From assembly GCA_016342715.1 (NCBI GenBank), contig JAEINW010000031.1, positions 1-32,838 of the forward strand: DNA of 32,838 nt. Reading direction: 5' to 3'. The translations under genes were made by a program, and so were the position numbers. The notes under the pieces were generated by a model. It saw only the letters and a program-made list of their open reading frames with translations, did not search any database and was not told the DNA's origin. The DNA comes from Salinivirgaceae bacterium. Its GTDB lineage: Bacteria; Bacteroidota; Bacteroidia; Bacteroidales; SZUA-534. Shown here one piece after another: positions 8,051 through 16,088 of this stretch (positions within the stretch are counted from its first letter, which is position 1; every line of letters starts with the position of its first letter).

Positions 8051-8809
8051 ATGTATAAAGCGGTTATTGTTGACGACGAACTTGATGCCATTGAGGGTAT
8101 TAAATTAATTATTCAGGAAAATTGCACAAATATTAAAATTGCCGGAACTGCGCAATCGGTGGATGAGGCTATAAAAACCATAAGTGCTGAAAAACCAGAT
8201 GTTGTTTTTTTAGATATTGAAATGCCTGGTGGGAGTGGGTTCGATGTGTTGGAAGGACTGCCCGAACGGAATTTTCATGTGATTTTTGTAACCGCATATA
8301 ATCAATACGCAATAAAGGCATTTAAATATTCAGCCATAGATTATTTACTTAAGCCGGTTGATATCGATGAATTAATTGGTGCAATAAATAAGGTTGGGAA
8401 TTATGATAATTCAAACAACCAGTTTGAGACAAAAATTGAAACTCTTCTTGAAAATATAAAAAATAATAAACCAGAAAAGATTGCCTTGTCAACATCGGAG
8501 AGTATTGAGTTTGTGAAAATTTGCGATATTATTCAAATACAAGCTGAAGGAAGTTATTCTACTCTTCGTTTTTTGGATCAAAGCGAATTGGTGGTTTCTA
8601 AAAACTTAGGCGAATTTGAAAGTCTTTTGCAAGATCATCCTTTTTATCGCACGCACCAATCGCATTTAATAAGCTTACAACACGTTAAGAAGATTAACCG
8701 CTTGGGTAACGAAATTGTTATGGATGATGGTTCCGTAGCCTATTTGAGCAGAAGGAAAAAGAACCAGTTTTTAGAACTCATGTCAACCTTGGTGCAGCAA
8801 AAGAAGTAA
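8051..8809 (+). CDS. LytTR-family DNA-binding response regulator
   Basis: A 252-residue two-component response regulator. The receiver domain (residues 1-115) has the acidic pair in VIVDDE, the phospho-acceptor D55 in FLDIEMPG, the switch threonine T81 (VTAY) and the conserved lysine in LLKPVD (K101). The C-terminal LytTR domain (about 148-250) carries the typical IQAEGSYSTLRF and FYRTHQSHLISLQHVKKI blocks that contact DNA. In Bacteroidota these regulators normally pair with LytS/YehU-type histidine kinases, often adjacent. None is present in this window, so it is an orphan here. Target genes are unknown. Confidence 0.94.
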   Translation: MYKAVIVDDELDAIEGIKLIIQENCTNIKIAGTAQSVDEAIKTISAEKPDVVFLDIEMPGGSGFDVLEGLPERNFHVIFVTAYNQYAIKAFKYSAIDYLLKPVDIDELIGAINKVGNYDNSNNQFETKIETLLENIKNNKPEKIALSTSESIEFVKICDIIQIQAEGSYSTLRFLDQSELVVSKNLGEFESLLQDHPFYRTHQSHLISLQHVKKINRLGNEIVMDDGSVAYLSRRKKNQFLELMSTLVQQKK

Positions 8810-8863
8810 GCTTTCCGAATTTTCCGCAAACTAGTCCAATTATAAAAGGCTTTACGCCGTTTA

Positions 8864-8871
8864 TACATTTG
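8864..8871 (+). promoter_or_regulatory. Candidate -7 box for the ArsR-type gene
   Basis: TACATTTG fits TANNTTTG exactly and lies 61 bp before the ATG at 8933. A dyad, TTGCTAT/ATAGCAA (8902-8931), lies between it and the start codon and could be an operator. No clear -33 box. Confidence 0.4.
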
Positions 8872-8901
8872 TGAATTTTGCGTAAATCAATTATCGTAAT
8901 A

Positions 8902-8931
8902 TTGCTATGAATATTTAAATAGTTATAGCAA
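8902..8931. promoter_or_regulatory. Dyad just upstream of the ArsR-type gene
   Basis: TTGCTAT at 8902-8908 and ATAGCAA at 8925-8931 are perfect inverted repeats separated by 16 AT-rich bases, ending one base before the ATG. ArsR-family dimers often bind such dyads and autoregulate, so this is a candidate operator. It could also fold as an RNA hairpin at the ribosome entry site. Confidence 0.4.
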
Positions 8932-8932
8932 A

Positions 8933-9241
8933 ATGGGATTAGTCACAGCAGTTGAAAGTTACTCTGATTCACAGGTAGAAATGTCGAAATTGGCAAAAGC
9001 AATTGCGCATCCGGCTAGAATAGCCATTCTTCAATTATTAACGGTAAATGATTGCACATGTAACGAGATTGTTCAGCAATTGCCCTTAGCTCAATCAACG
9101 GTATCGCAGCATCTAAAGGAATTAAAAAAGGTTAATTTAATTGACGGGTTGGAAATTCCTCCCAGAACTATTTATGTGCTAAACCATGAGGTTTATGCAA
9201 AATTACAAAGTGTATTAAACAAGTTTTTTAATATTAGTTGA
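8933..9241 (+). CDS. ArsR-family winged-helix regulator
   Basis: A 102-residue helix-turn-helix protein. It has the ArsR entry motif LAKAIAHPARIAILQLL, the recognition-helix block LAQSTVSQHLKELKKVNLI and the wing with PPRTIYVLN. Cysteines C41 and C43 form a CxC (NDCTCNEI) at the place where classical ArsR/SmtB metal sensors carry ELCVCDLC, but the third cysteine is replaced by a non-ligand. It may sense metal weakly, sense redox state, or not bind metal. There are no arsenic-resistance or metal-efflux genes nearby. The gene is monocistronic, with a strong terminator immediately after it. Confidence 0.88.
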   Translation: MGLVTAVESYSDSQVEMSKLAKAIAHPARIAILQLLTVNDCTCNEIVQQLPLAQSTVSQHLKELKKVNLIDGLEIPPRTIYVLNHEVYAKLQSVLNKFFNIS

Positions 9242-9254
9242 TTTTAGTAGTTGT

Positions 9255-9290
9255 AAAAAAAGGCGGTTAATTTCATTGGCCGCCTTTTTT
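9255..9290. terminator. Bidirectional intrinsic terminator between arsR-type gene and susA-like gene
   Basis: GGCGG (9262-9266) pairs with CCGCC (9280-9284), flanked by A-runs on the left and T-runs on the right, so a poly-U tail follows the stem on either strand. It lies between two convergent genes that end at 9241 and 9306 and probably terminates both. Confidence 0.9.
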
Positions 9291-9305
9291 GTGTCAAAAT
9301 GATAA

Positions 9306-11156
9306 TTATTTCATCAAATCTATAATCATTGCTGATTTTGCTTTTATTTGTATTGTTGATAAATCTTTTAGTTCTAAGCCTGTTGTTATTTCTTTACCTG
9401 AAGTATATTGGTTTAAAATTTCAGCAAAATGATCAGTTTTTAAAGTTTTATCGTCGGTATTATTATTGTTTAGAATTACCATAACAGCATCATCTTCGGT
9501 GTATCGAAACATAACATAAATACCATCTTCGGGTAAAAAGTGTTTTAATTTTCCAGAGTGAATTACCTCATTATTTTTTCTCCAGTTTAAAATGGTACTT
9601 ACATAATTGTAAGCTTCATTTTGTTCTACAGTTCTGTCTTCTTTGGTAAATGCATTAGTTGTGTCTCCTTCCCAACCACCAGGAAAATCTTTACGGATTT
9701 GTCCATGTCCTTCATGCTCTTGACCGTCCATTAAAATTTCAGTTCCATAGTAAATTTGAGGTATTCCACGAGTTGTTAAAATAAAAGCTAAACCCATTTT
9801 GTATTTATTAATGTCTTTCCCCATGGTTTCGTAATAACGATTCAAATCGTGATTGTCAGGGAAAATAAGCAAATTATTAGGATCAGCATAAGAAAAATCC
9901 TGAGCTAATATGTAATAAAGTCTTGCCATACCTTCGCTCCAGCCTTCGTTTTCGTTAAATGCCTTTGCCAGCGCAAAGTACATCGGAAAATCGGTAAGTG
10001 CTGGCATATTTGAATTATAGCCATCTTTATTTGCCGCATCTTTTTGAAAATAAGCAGTAATAGCTATTTTTTGCAACCACGCTTCACCAACAATGTTAAA
10101 TTCAGGGTATTCATCCATCACGGCTTTCGACCATTTTGCCATAAATTCCTTATAAGGATAAGGTTGTGTATCTACACGAATACCATCAATTCCCGAATAT
10201 TCAACCCACCAAATGCTATTTTGAATTAAATAGGTAGCAAGCAATGGATTGTTCTGATTAAAGTCAGGCATATTCTTATCGAACCAGCCAGTTAACATTT
10301 TATTTCTATCGTAGTCTGATGCATATGGATCGGAAACAGTGGGTGCCCGAAAGTTTGAGCGTGTGAATTCTGCATGTTGATGAATCCAATCTTGCATGGG
10401 TAAATCTTGTATAAACCAATGGGCAATACCACAATGATTAAAAATCATATCCATAATGATTTTCAACTCTTTTTCATGGGCTTTGTCAACTAATTCAACA
10501 AACTTTTCGTTGCTTCCATGGCGTGGATCGGTCTTGTATAAATCAGAGATGGCATAGCCATGGTAGGAATATTTTTCCTGATTGTTTTCCAAAAATGGAT
10601 TTAGCCAAAGGGCTGTAAATCCAGTTTCCTGAATATAATCTAAATGATTGATCACGCCTTGTAAATCGCCACCATGTCTTCCGTCAGGGTTTTCTCTATC
10701 GACTTTTTCGGCGGTATCATCTGTGCTATCATTGTCTGGATTTCCATTAGAAAAACGATCGGGCATTAATAAATAAATAACATCAGAGGCATCAAAACCT
10801 TGATGAATATTTTCTTTATTGTTTCTTTCTTTCAATTCATATTCATAGGTGTCAACTATTTTTTTGCCTAGGGTAAATTCAATATTGAATTTACCGGGTA
10901 TTGTATTTTTAGCTATGGTTAAATCAAGAAATAAATAATTTGGGTTTTCCACCTTAATTACTTCGTTTAATGTGACTCCGGAGTATGTAAGTTTGGGAAT
11001 AGTTGTGGATATATCTTCTCCATAAACTAAGAGTTGAAGATTTTGATTTTTCATTCCAACCCACCAATTCATGGGCTCCACTCGTTTTAAGTTTACTGCA
11101 CTAAAAACAAACGACGTTGTTAACAGGCAAATGAGAATAAGGGTAAATTTTTTCAT
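9306..11156 (-). CDS. SusA-like GH13 neopullulanase/cyclomaltodextrinase
   Basis: A 616-residue GH13 alpha-glucan hydrolase predicted to be periplasmic. Residues 1-20 form a signal peptide without a lipobox. Residues 21-~110 match the N-terminal domain of cyclomaltodextrinase-type enzymes, ~120-530 the catalytic barrel, and the rest the C-terminal beta domain. Conserved regions: DMIFNH (about 236-241), GIRVDT with nucleophile D329, IVGEAW with acid/base E358, and DNHD with H436 and D437. Length and domain order match SusA of Bacteroides (about 617 residues), which trims malto-oligosaccharides and pullulan-type linkages in the periplasm. The start overlaps the stop of the upstream esterase gene by 4 bp (ATGA), indicating translational coupling. 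It is the last gene of the minus-strand arm and ends before the terminator at 9255-9290. Confidence 0.93.
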   Translation of the reverse strand: MKKFTLILICLLTTSFVFSAVNLKRVEPMNWWVGMKNQNLQLLVYGEDISTTIPKLTYSGVTLNEVIKVENPNYLFLDLTIAKNTIPGKFNIEFTLGKKIVDTYEYELKERNNKENIHQGFDASDVIYLLMPDRFSNGNPDNDSTDDTAEKVDRENPDGRHGGDLQGVINHLDYIQETGFTALWLNPFLENNQEKYSYHGYAISDLYKTDPRHGSNEKFVELVDKAHEKELKIIMDMIFNHCGIAHWFIQDLPMQDWIHQHAEFTRSNFRAPTVSDPYASDYDRNKMLTGWFDKNMPDFNQNNPLLATYLIQNSIWWVEYSGIDGIRVDTQPYPYKEFMAKWSKAVMDEYPEFNIVGEAWLQKIAITAYFQKDAANKDGYNSNMPALTDFPMYFALAKAFNENEGWSEGMARLYYILAQDFSYADPNNLLIFPDNHDLNRYYETMGKDINKYKMGLAFILTTRGIPQIYYGTEILMDGQEHEGHGQIRKDFPGGWEGDTTNAFTKEDRTVEQNEAYNYVSTILNWRKNNEVIHSGKLKHFLPEDGIYVMFRYTEDDAVMVILNNNNTDDKTLKTDHFAEILNQYTSGKEITTGLELKDLSTIQIKAKSAMIIDLMK

Positions 11157-11896
11157 TTTATATGTTCTTTTTTATGTGATAAAAACCATTCAAATAGTTC
11201 AGATTCATTATATGCAGGAATCCACGAAAAGTGATCGACCCCTTTGTAAATTGTAAATTTTACTTCGGCTCCATTTGCATTCATAGCGTCAACCATCATT
11301 TGTGAGCTAGACAATGGAACTACTGGATCAATTTCGCCATGAAAAACCCAAGCAGGAATGTTTTTAGAAAATTTCAGCAATGAAGGTGTTCCTCCTCCAC
11401 AAATTGGAGCTATTGCTGCAAAATAATCAGGATATATTTGTGCCATGGCAAATGTGCCAAAACCTCCCATGCTTAAACCTGTAAGATAGATCCTTGTGGT
11501 GTCAATGTTTAGGCTTCCAATGGTTCGATCGAGTAGGGTTTTTAGTTGAAATAGTTGCGATGTCCACCATTCCCCTTCAGGGCACTGAGGAGAAATAACA
11601 ATAAATGGCAGACCTTTTTTTTCAGCTATTTTTGGTGGCCCCCACTGTTTTACTTTTTGAATATCATTACCTCGCTCGCCTGAGCCATGTAAAAACAAAA
11701 TTAAGGGAAATCCAGTGGTGTCAGATTCATTGTAATTTTCAGGTAAGTATAAAAGGTAATCTAATTTGAATTCTGAACTAATAGTTTTTGAAACCTGACT
11801 ACCTGCCATAATTGTATTTTTGGTTTTTTCTTTTATTGATGAATTGCACCCAAATAAAAACAATCCGCTAATTAAAAATAATAATTTTTGCAGCAT
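11153..11896 (-). CDS. Alpha/beta-hydrolase (esterase/prolyl-oligopeptidase-like) lipoprotein
   Basis: A 247-residue serine hydrolase. Residues 1-17 are a lipoprotein signal with lipid-attachment C17 (LFLFGC). The catalytic triad is readable: S142 in GLSMGGFG, D190 in HGEIDPVVP and H222 in GVDHFSW. HGSGERGND at about 70-78 gives the oxyanion region. The fold and motifs match the phospholipase/carboxylesterase and poly-alcohol esterase-like families seen in polysaccharide loci, but the substrate is unknown. The stop overlaps the susA-like start by 4 bp, so the two enzymes are probably made together. An esterase is not part of the standard starch-utilisation set. It could remove acyl groups from modified glucans or serve a different oligosaccharide. 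The gap upstream (276 bp) holds a MITE-like element. Confidence 0.85.
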   Translation of the reverse strand: MLQKLLFLISGLFLFGCNSSIKEKTKNTIMAGSQVSKTISSEFKLDYLLYLPENYNESDTTGFPLILFLHGSGERGNDIQKVKQWGPPKIAEKKGLPFIVISPQCPEGEWWTSQLFQLKTLLDRTIGSLNIDTTRIYLTGLSMGGFGTFAMAQIYPDYFAAIAPICGGGTPSLLKFSKNIPAWVFHGEIDPVVPLSSSQMMVDAMNANGAEVKFTIYKGVDHFSWIPAYNESELFEWFLSHKKEHIK

Positions 11897-11910
11897 AAAA
11901 TAAAATTTTA

Positions 11911-12117
11911 AAAGAGGCTGTCTAAAAAGGATAGTTCAACTTTTGAAAACTTACAATATGAAAGTTATATTTAAAATGGAACGCAGATGACACGGATTTT
12001 TGCTGATTTTCACAGATCAAATCAGTGTAAATCAGTTTTTTTCAGCGTTATCAGTGTTCTCTTCTTTCAAATTGAAAGTGTACAGATAAGGTTTTTTACT
12101 TTTTAGACAACCTCTTT
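11911..12117. mobile_element. MITE-like element with 19-bp terminal inverted repeats
   Basis: The left terminus AAAGAGGCTGTCTAAAAAG (11911-11929) and the right terminus at 12099-12117 are inverted repeats matching at 18 of 19 positions. The 207-bp body has no ORF. Its centre (about 11979-12060) contains the CGCAGATGACACGGATTTTTGCTGATTTTCACAG-type sequence family (quoted here in pieces: ACGCAGATGACACGG, then TGCTGATTTTCACAG), an intergenic repeat I recall from many bacterial genomes. GAGGYTGTCTAAAAAG ends resemble those of IS1182-like elements, but that family link is from memory. I could not fix a target-site duplication. It lies inside the maltose operon between the GH13 lipoprotein and esterase genes. 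Confidence 0.75.
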
Positions 12118-12172
12118 AAGATACACATTTACAGACTAACAACCAACCAAAACCATTAAATGCAGTTATTTA

Positions 12173-13552
12173 TTACCTTGATAATACTTGGTATCCCCAA
12201 GGCTTTAATTTAATACTGCTATCGCTATTTAAAGCGACATTAGTCTGTGTGAACAAAGAGATGTAATCACCAAATACTATTTGGTTTTTAGTTTTAAAAA
12301 TTTGTTCTTTATCGGATAAATTAATAATTACAACTACTTTGTTTTCTTCTTTTTCGCGAACAAAGGCAAATATATTTTCAGCCTCATCAGATACTTTTAT
12401 TAAAGAGCCCCCTTCGGAACCATTCCATAAGGTTTTATTTTCCTTTTTAAGATGCAGTAATTTGCTATAGAAATCTTCAAGAGCTAAAATTGACCAATCA
12501 ATTTCATCTTTTTCAAAAAAGGCCAGGCGTTTGTTTAGTTTAGCTTCTTGTCCAGAGTATATTAAAGGCATTCCAGGAATGGTTGCACTGAGAACAGCCA
12601 TTGCTTCTGCGGCATTGCCCATTCTCTCAAAAACAGTTCCGTTCCATGAGTTTTCGTCGTGATTCGATGTAAAGTACATTATGTAATCATCTGCATTATA
12701 CGTGGAATCTACTTTCGAAAAATATTCATCAATTGATACGGTTGTAGCTTTGCCTTGGGCTATTTCGTTCATTCTATGGTGAAAATCCCAGCCATAAATC
12801 ATGTCAAAAGCATTTAGTAAATCTTTCGATTCCCATTCAGCCAACATAAAAATGGGCTTAAGGGCATCTAATCGTTTTCTTGCGTTGATCCAAAAGTCAG
12901 TAGGAACAAAGCCTGCTACATCGCAGCGATAACCGTCAATATTTGCTTCTTTAACCCAATATTCTAAACTTTGAATCATGTATTCGCGCATTTCTTGATT
13001 TTCATAATTTAAATCGGCCACATCGGTCCAATCCGTTCCGGCAGGAACCATAATATTTCCTAAGGAGTCTTTTGTGTACCAATCGGGGTGTTGTTCTATC
13101 ATCAAATTGTCCCAACCTGTATGATTTGCTACCCAGTCGATAATTACGTGCATCCCTAATTCATGAGCCTTATTTACCAGATTTTTTAAATCATCAAGAC
13201 TTCCAAAATCGGGGTTCACTTTCTGATAATCCTGAACCGCATAACAACTGCCCATGCCTCCTTTTCGGTTTTTTTCACTTACCGGATGAATAGGCATTAG
13301 CCAAAGAATGTCAACGCCCATTTGCTGTAAGCGGGGCATATGTTCCTGAAAGGCAGCAAAAGTTCCTTCCTTGGTGTACTGACGTACATTAACTTCGTAA
13401 ATATTTGCATTTTTTGCCCAGTCAACATGCGAGTAAACTTTCTCATTATTAGTTGCAGTGGTTTCATTGTTTTCTTGTTTGCTTTGTGTGGAGCATGATA
13501 CAAACGAAAAAGCAACTACTAGTATGAAAAGCTTTAAAAATTTAAGTGTCAT
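12173..13552 (-). CDS. GH13 alpha-amylase-family lipoprotein
   Basis: A 459-residue GH13 enzyme with a lipoprotein signal ending at C20 (FSFVSC). A single catalytic barrel spans about 45-380 and a short C-terminal beta domain follows; there is no starch-binding module. The four conserved regions are present: IIDWVANHT (about 137-145), GYRCDV with nucleophile D211, MLAEWE with acid/base E239, and TSNHDE with H298 and D299. It is shorter than SusG (about 690 residues) and lacks its CBM58 insertion, so it is probably a periplasmic or membrane-tethered maltodextrin hydrolase rather than the main surface amylase. The residues after the lipidated cysteine (STQSKQ) are not the acidic export signal of surface lipoproteins, which favours a periplasmic face. 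It lies 11 bp behind the GH65 gene, in one operon. Confidence 0.93.
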   Translation of the reverse strand: MTLKFLKLFILVVAFSFVSCSTQSKQENNETTATNNEKVYSHVDWAKNANIYEVNVRQYTKEGTFAAFQEHMPRLQQMGVDILWLMPIHPVSEKNRKGGMGSCYAVQDYQKVNPDFGSLDDLKNLVNKAHELGMHVIIDWVANHTGWDNLMIEQHPDWYTKDSLGNIMVPAGTDWTDVADLNYENQEMREYMIQSLEYWVKEANIDGYRCDVAGFVPTDFWINARKRLDALKPIFMLAEWESKDLLNAFDMIYGWDFHHRMNEIAQGKATTVSIDEYFSKVDSTYNADDYIMYFTSNHDENSWNGTVFERMGNAAEAMAVLSATIPGMPLIYSGQEAKLNKRLAFFEKDEIDWSILALEDFYSKLLHLKKENKTLWNGSEGGSLIKVSDEAENIFAFVREKEENKVVVIINLSDKEQIFKTKNQIVFGDYISLFTQTNVALNSDSSIKLKPWGYQVLSR

Positions 13553-13563
13553 AGTTCTTATAT

Positions 13564-15873
13564 TTATAGGGTTATTACCAGAGTCGTATTTGCAATGTTT
13601 TGATACTCTTTGCCAAACACAAGTAGCGGAACGTTCGCTTTGCCTTGGTTTGAAATTTCAATTTTATCAGTAAAAGTCTGCACATGAATTACATGGCCAT
13701 GGAAACGAACTTTAAATGAATAGCTTTCCCAGGATTTGGGTAGTTTTGGACTTAAATGCAATTTTCCATCATACACTCTTAGTCCACCAAAGCCTTGAAC
13801 CACCGACATCCATGTGCCAGCCATTGAGGTAATGTGCAAACCTTCGTGTACTTCGCAGTTGTAATCGTCTAAATCTAAACGTGAGGTTCTCAAATATAGT
13901 TCGTAGGCTTGCTCCATTCTGTCGAGTTTTGCAGCCAGCACGGTATGTACACAGGGCGAAAGGGAGGATTCATGGACGGTTCTTTGTTCGTAAAAATCAA
14001 AGTTGCGTTCAATGGTGTCGATGTCGTAGTTTTCTTCAAATAAATAGATTCCCTGAAGGGTATCGGCTTGTTTGATAAAACAGGAACGTAAAATTCGATC
14101 CCAGCTCCACTTTTGGTTAATGGGTCGATGTTTCGATTCCAAATCTTTAACCAATATTTGTTCTTTATTCAAGTAGTTATCTTGTTGTAAGAACACGCCT
14201 AATTCTTTGCTTTCAGGAAAATGCATGTTTTCAGCAATGTTTTTCCAGCGTGAGGCTTCCTTTAATTCTACAAAGTTTAGTTTCGAAACTAAAGCTTTGT
14301 ATTTGGTAGGATTTGTTTCTTTAACATACTCTAGGGCTTCTAAGGTGTAATTTAAGCACCAGCATGCAAGGGTGTTTGTGTACCAGTTGTTATCCACATT
14401 ATTTTCGTATTCGTTGGGTCCGGTAACTCCAAGAATTACATATTTTTCTAAATTTTTTGAATACGTTGAACGTTGACTCCAAAATCTTGAGATTCCCATC
14501 AACAATTCCAAACCATAATCTACCAGATATTCTTTATCTTCGGTATAGCGAATGTAATTGTAAACGGCATAGGCAATGGCACCGTTTCGGTGTATTTCTT
14601 CAAAGGTTATTTCCCATTCGTTGTGGCATTCTTCCCCATTCATGGTTACCATAGGGAAAAGAGCAGAACCACTATTAAAACCCAGCTTGGTCGCATTTTC
14701 AATGGCTTTTCCAAGCTGCTTGTATCTGTAGATTAACAAATTCCGAGCTACTTTTTTATCGGCAGTGGCTAAATAAAAGGGCAGACAATAGGCCTCTGTA
14801 TCCCAGTATGTGCTACCGCCATATTTTTCGCCGGTAAAACCTTTGGGACCAATATTTAAACGTTCGTCTTCGCCGGTATAGGTTTGATTTAGCTGAAAAA
14901 TATTAAAACGAATGGCCTGTTGTGCAGCCACATCGCCTTTTATGGTAATGTCACTTTCTTCCCATTTGGCAGCCCACGCCTGCACTTGTTCTGCAAGCAT
15001 TTTATCGTAGTGTTTTTCCTGGGCTTTATCAAGCTCAGCCTTTGCCACTTGGTGCAAGGTATGTTCTGGATGATTGAATGACGATACATTGGTGGCAAAT
15101 TTGTAAATTATAATTTCATCGCCTTCTTTTACATCAATTGTAACAGAACTTTCGGCATATTTTTCCCGGGTTAATACTTTCGGGTCAAGATTTAGTTTTT
15201 CACCATTTTTCCAGATTTCGTAACGCATTGCTGTCGTTACTGCAAAAGCTGTTTTTTTAGTAATTGCACTTACAAAAGCCTCGCAATTATTTGCCGATTG
15301 AGATACTTCGCTCCAAAATTTTTCGTCGTAATTGGAATCGGTATTCATTACATCGGCATCCACATAGGGAGTAATTACTATTTGGCCAGTAAAATTTTCA
15401 GCTTTTATGGCATATTTAATGGCTCCTAAATCGTCGTCAACTATGCTTAAAAAGCGCTGAGTATCAACAGAAATTTTGTTTTTATTTGCTAATTGAGCTT
15501 TGAAAGAACGAGCTAAAGTTCCTTCTTTCATATTTAGCACTCGCTTAAAATCTTTAACTGTAACTTTTGCTAAGTCAAGGTCTTCGCCATTTACATTAAT
15601 GTTTATGCCTATCCAGTTTGCAGCGTTTAAAACTTTAGCAAAATATTCGGGATAACCGTTTTTCCACCAGCCAACTTTTGTTTTGTCAGGGTAATACACT
15701 CCGGCTATATAACTTCCTTGCAATGAATCTCCAGAATACTTTTCTTCAAAGTTTGCTCGCTGACCCATTCTTCCATTTCCTATGCTAAATATGCTTTCTG
15801 AAGAAGTAACATTATCTTTATTAAATTCTTCTTCTATAATATTCCACTCATCGAGTTTTAAATACTTATTCAT
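13564..15873 (-). CDS. GH65 maltose phosphorylase
   Basis: A 769-residue inverting disaccharide phosphorylase of family GH65. It splits maltose with inorganic phosphate into glucose and beta-D-glucose-1-phosphate in the cytosol. There is no signal peptide. The N-terminal beta domain (about 1-270) leads into the alpha/alpha barrel (about 310-690). The acid catalyst is E488 in VTGPNEYENNVDNNWYTN, equivalent to Glu487 of the Lactobacillus brevis enzyme. The substrate motif STYWDTEAYCLPF (about 354-366) and the phosphate-binding HESSLSPCVH are intact. Kojibiose and trehalose phosphorylases share the family. Maltose is favoured by the flanking GH13, beta-phosphoglucomutase and maltose-type transporter genes. 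It starts 215 bp after pgmB, a gap holding a structured element. Confidence 0.93.
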   Translation of the reverse strand: MNKYLKLDEWNIIEEEFNKDNVTSSESIFSIGNGRMGQRANFEEKYSGDSLQGSYIAGVYYPDKTKVGWWKNGYPEYFAKVLNAANWIGININVNGEDLDLAKVTVKDFKRVLNMKEGTLARSFKAQLANKNKISVDTQRFLSIVDDDLGAIKYAIKAENFTGQIVITPYVDADVMNTDSNYDEKFWSEVSQSANNCEAFVSAITKKTAFAVTTAMRYEIWKNGEKLNLDPKVLTREKYAESSVTIDVKEGDEIIIYKFATNVSSFNHPEHTLHQVAKAELDKAQEKHYDKMLAEQVQAWAAKWEESDITIKGDVAAQQAIRFNIFQLNQTYTGEDERLNIGPKGFTGEKYGGSTYWDTEAYCLPFYLATADKKVARNLLIYRYKQLGKAIENATKLGFNSGSALFPMVTMNGEECHNEWEITFEEIHRNGAIAYAVYNYIRYTEDKEYLVDYGLELLMGISRFWSQRSTYSKNLEKYVILGVTGPNEYENNVDNNWYTNTLACWCLNYTLEALEYVKETNPTKYKALVSKLNFVELKEASRWKNIAENMHFPESKELGVFLQQDNYLNKEQILVKDLESKHRPINQKWSWDRILRSCFIKQADTLQGIYLFEENYDIDTIERNFDFYEQRTVHESSLSPCVHTVLAAKLDRMEQAYELYLRTSRLDLDDYNCEVHEGLHITSMAGTWMSVVQGFGGLRVYDGKLHLSPKLPKSWESYSFKVRFHGHVIHVQTFTDKIEISNQGKANVPLLVFGKEYQNIANTTLVITL

Positions 15874-16088
15874 CTGATAAATTTTTATTTTTTATATCAA
15901 GGCCAGATGGAATGTCCATGTAAAACATTTTGTGTTTGAGTGATTATTTTTGTCTGAACATTTCATACGTATAAGTTTTGTGCTATTGTGAAAAAAACAA
16001 AACCATTTTATTTTAAAGTAAAAAGGGAACAGCATTATCCCCCAATAATCCCATGAAATTACTTATTTCTTGAGCGCTGTCCCCTAAC
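15874..16088 (-). other. pgmB-GH65 intergenic gap with structured element
   Basis: 215 bp without a gene. The part next to pgmB (16020-16085) folds into the three-way-junction-like element described separately. The remaining about 145 bp are AT-rich, and I see no further clear promoter box on the minus strand. Confidence 0.6.
16020..16085 (-). terminator. Three-way-junction terminator/attenuator-like element after pgmB
   Basis: Reading the minus strand, AGGGGACAGC pairs with GCTGTTCCCT over 10 bp (one G-U pair) and is followed by five T residues. Between the arms are two perfect hairpins, GAAAT-AAGTA-ATTTC and ATTAT-TGGGGG-ATAAT. The element starts three bases past the pgmB stop. It looks like an intrinsic terminator or processing structure between pgmB and the GH65 gene. 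The terminal repeats would also fit a 62-bp MITE that has been put to use. Confidence 0.55.
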
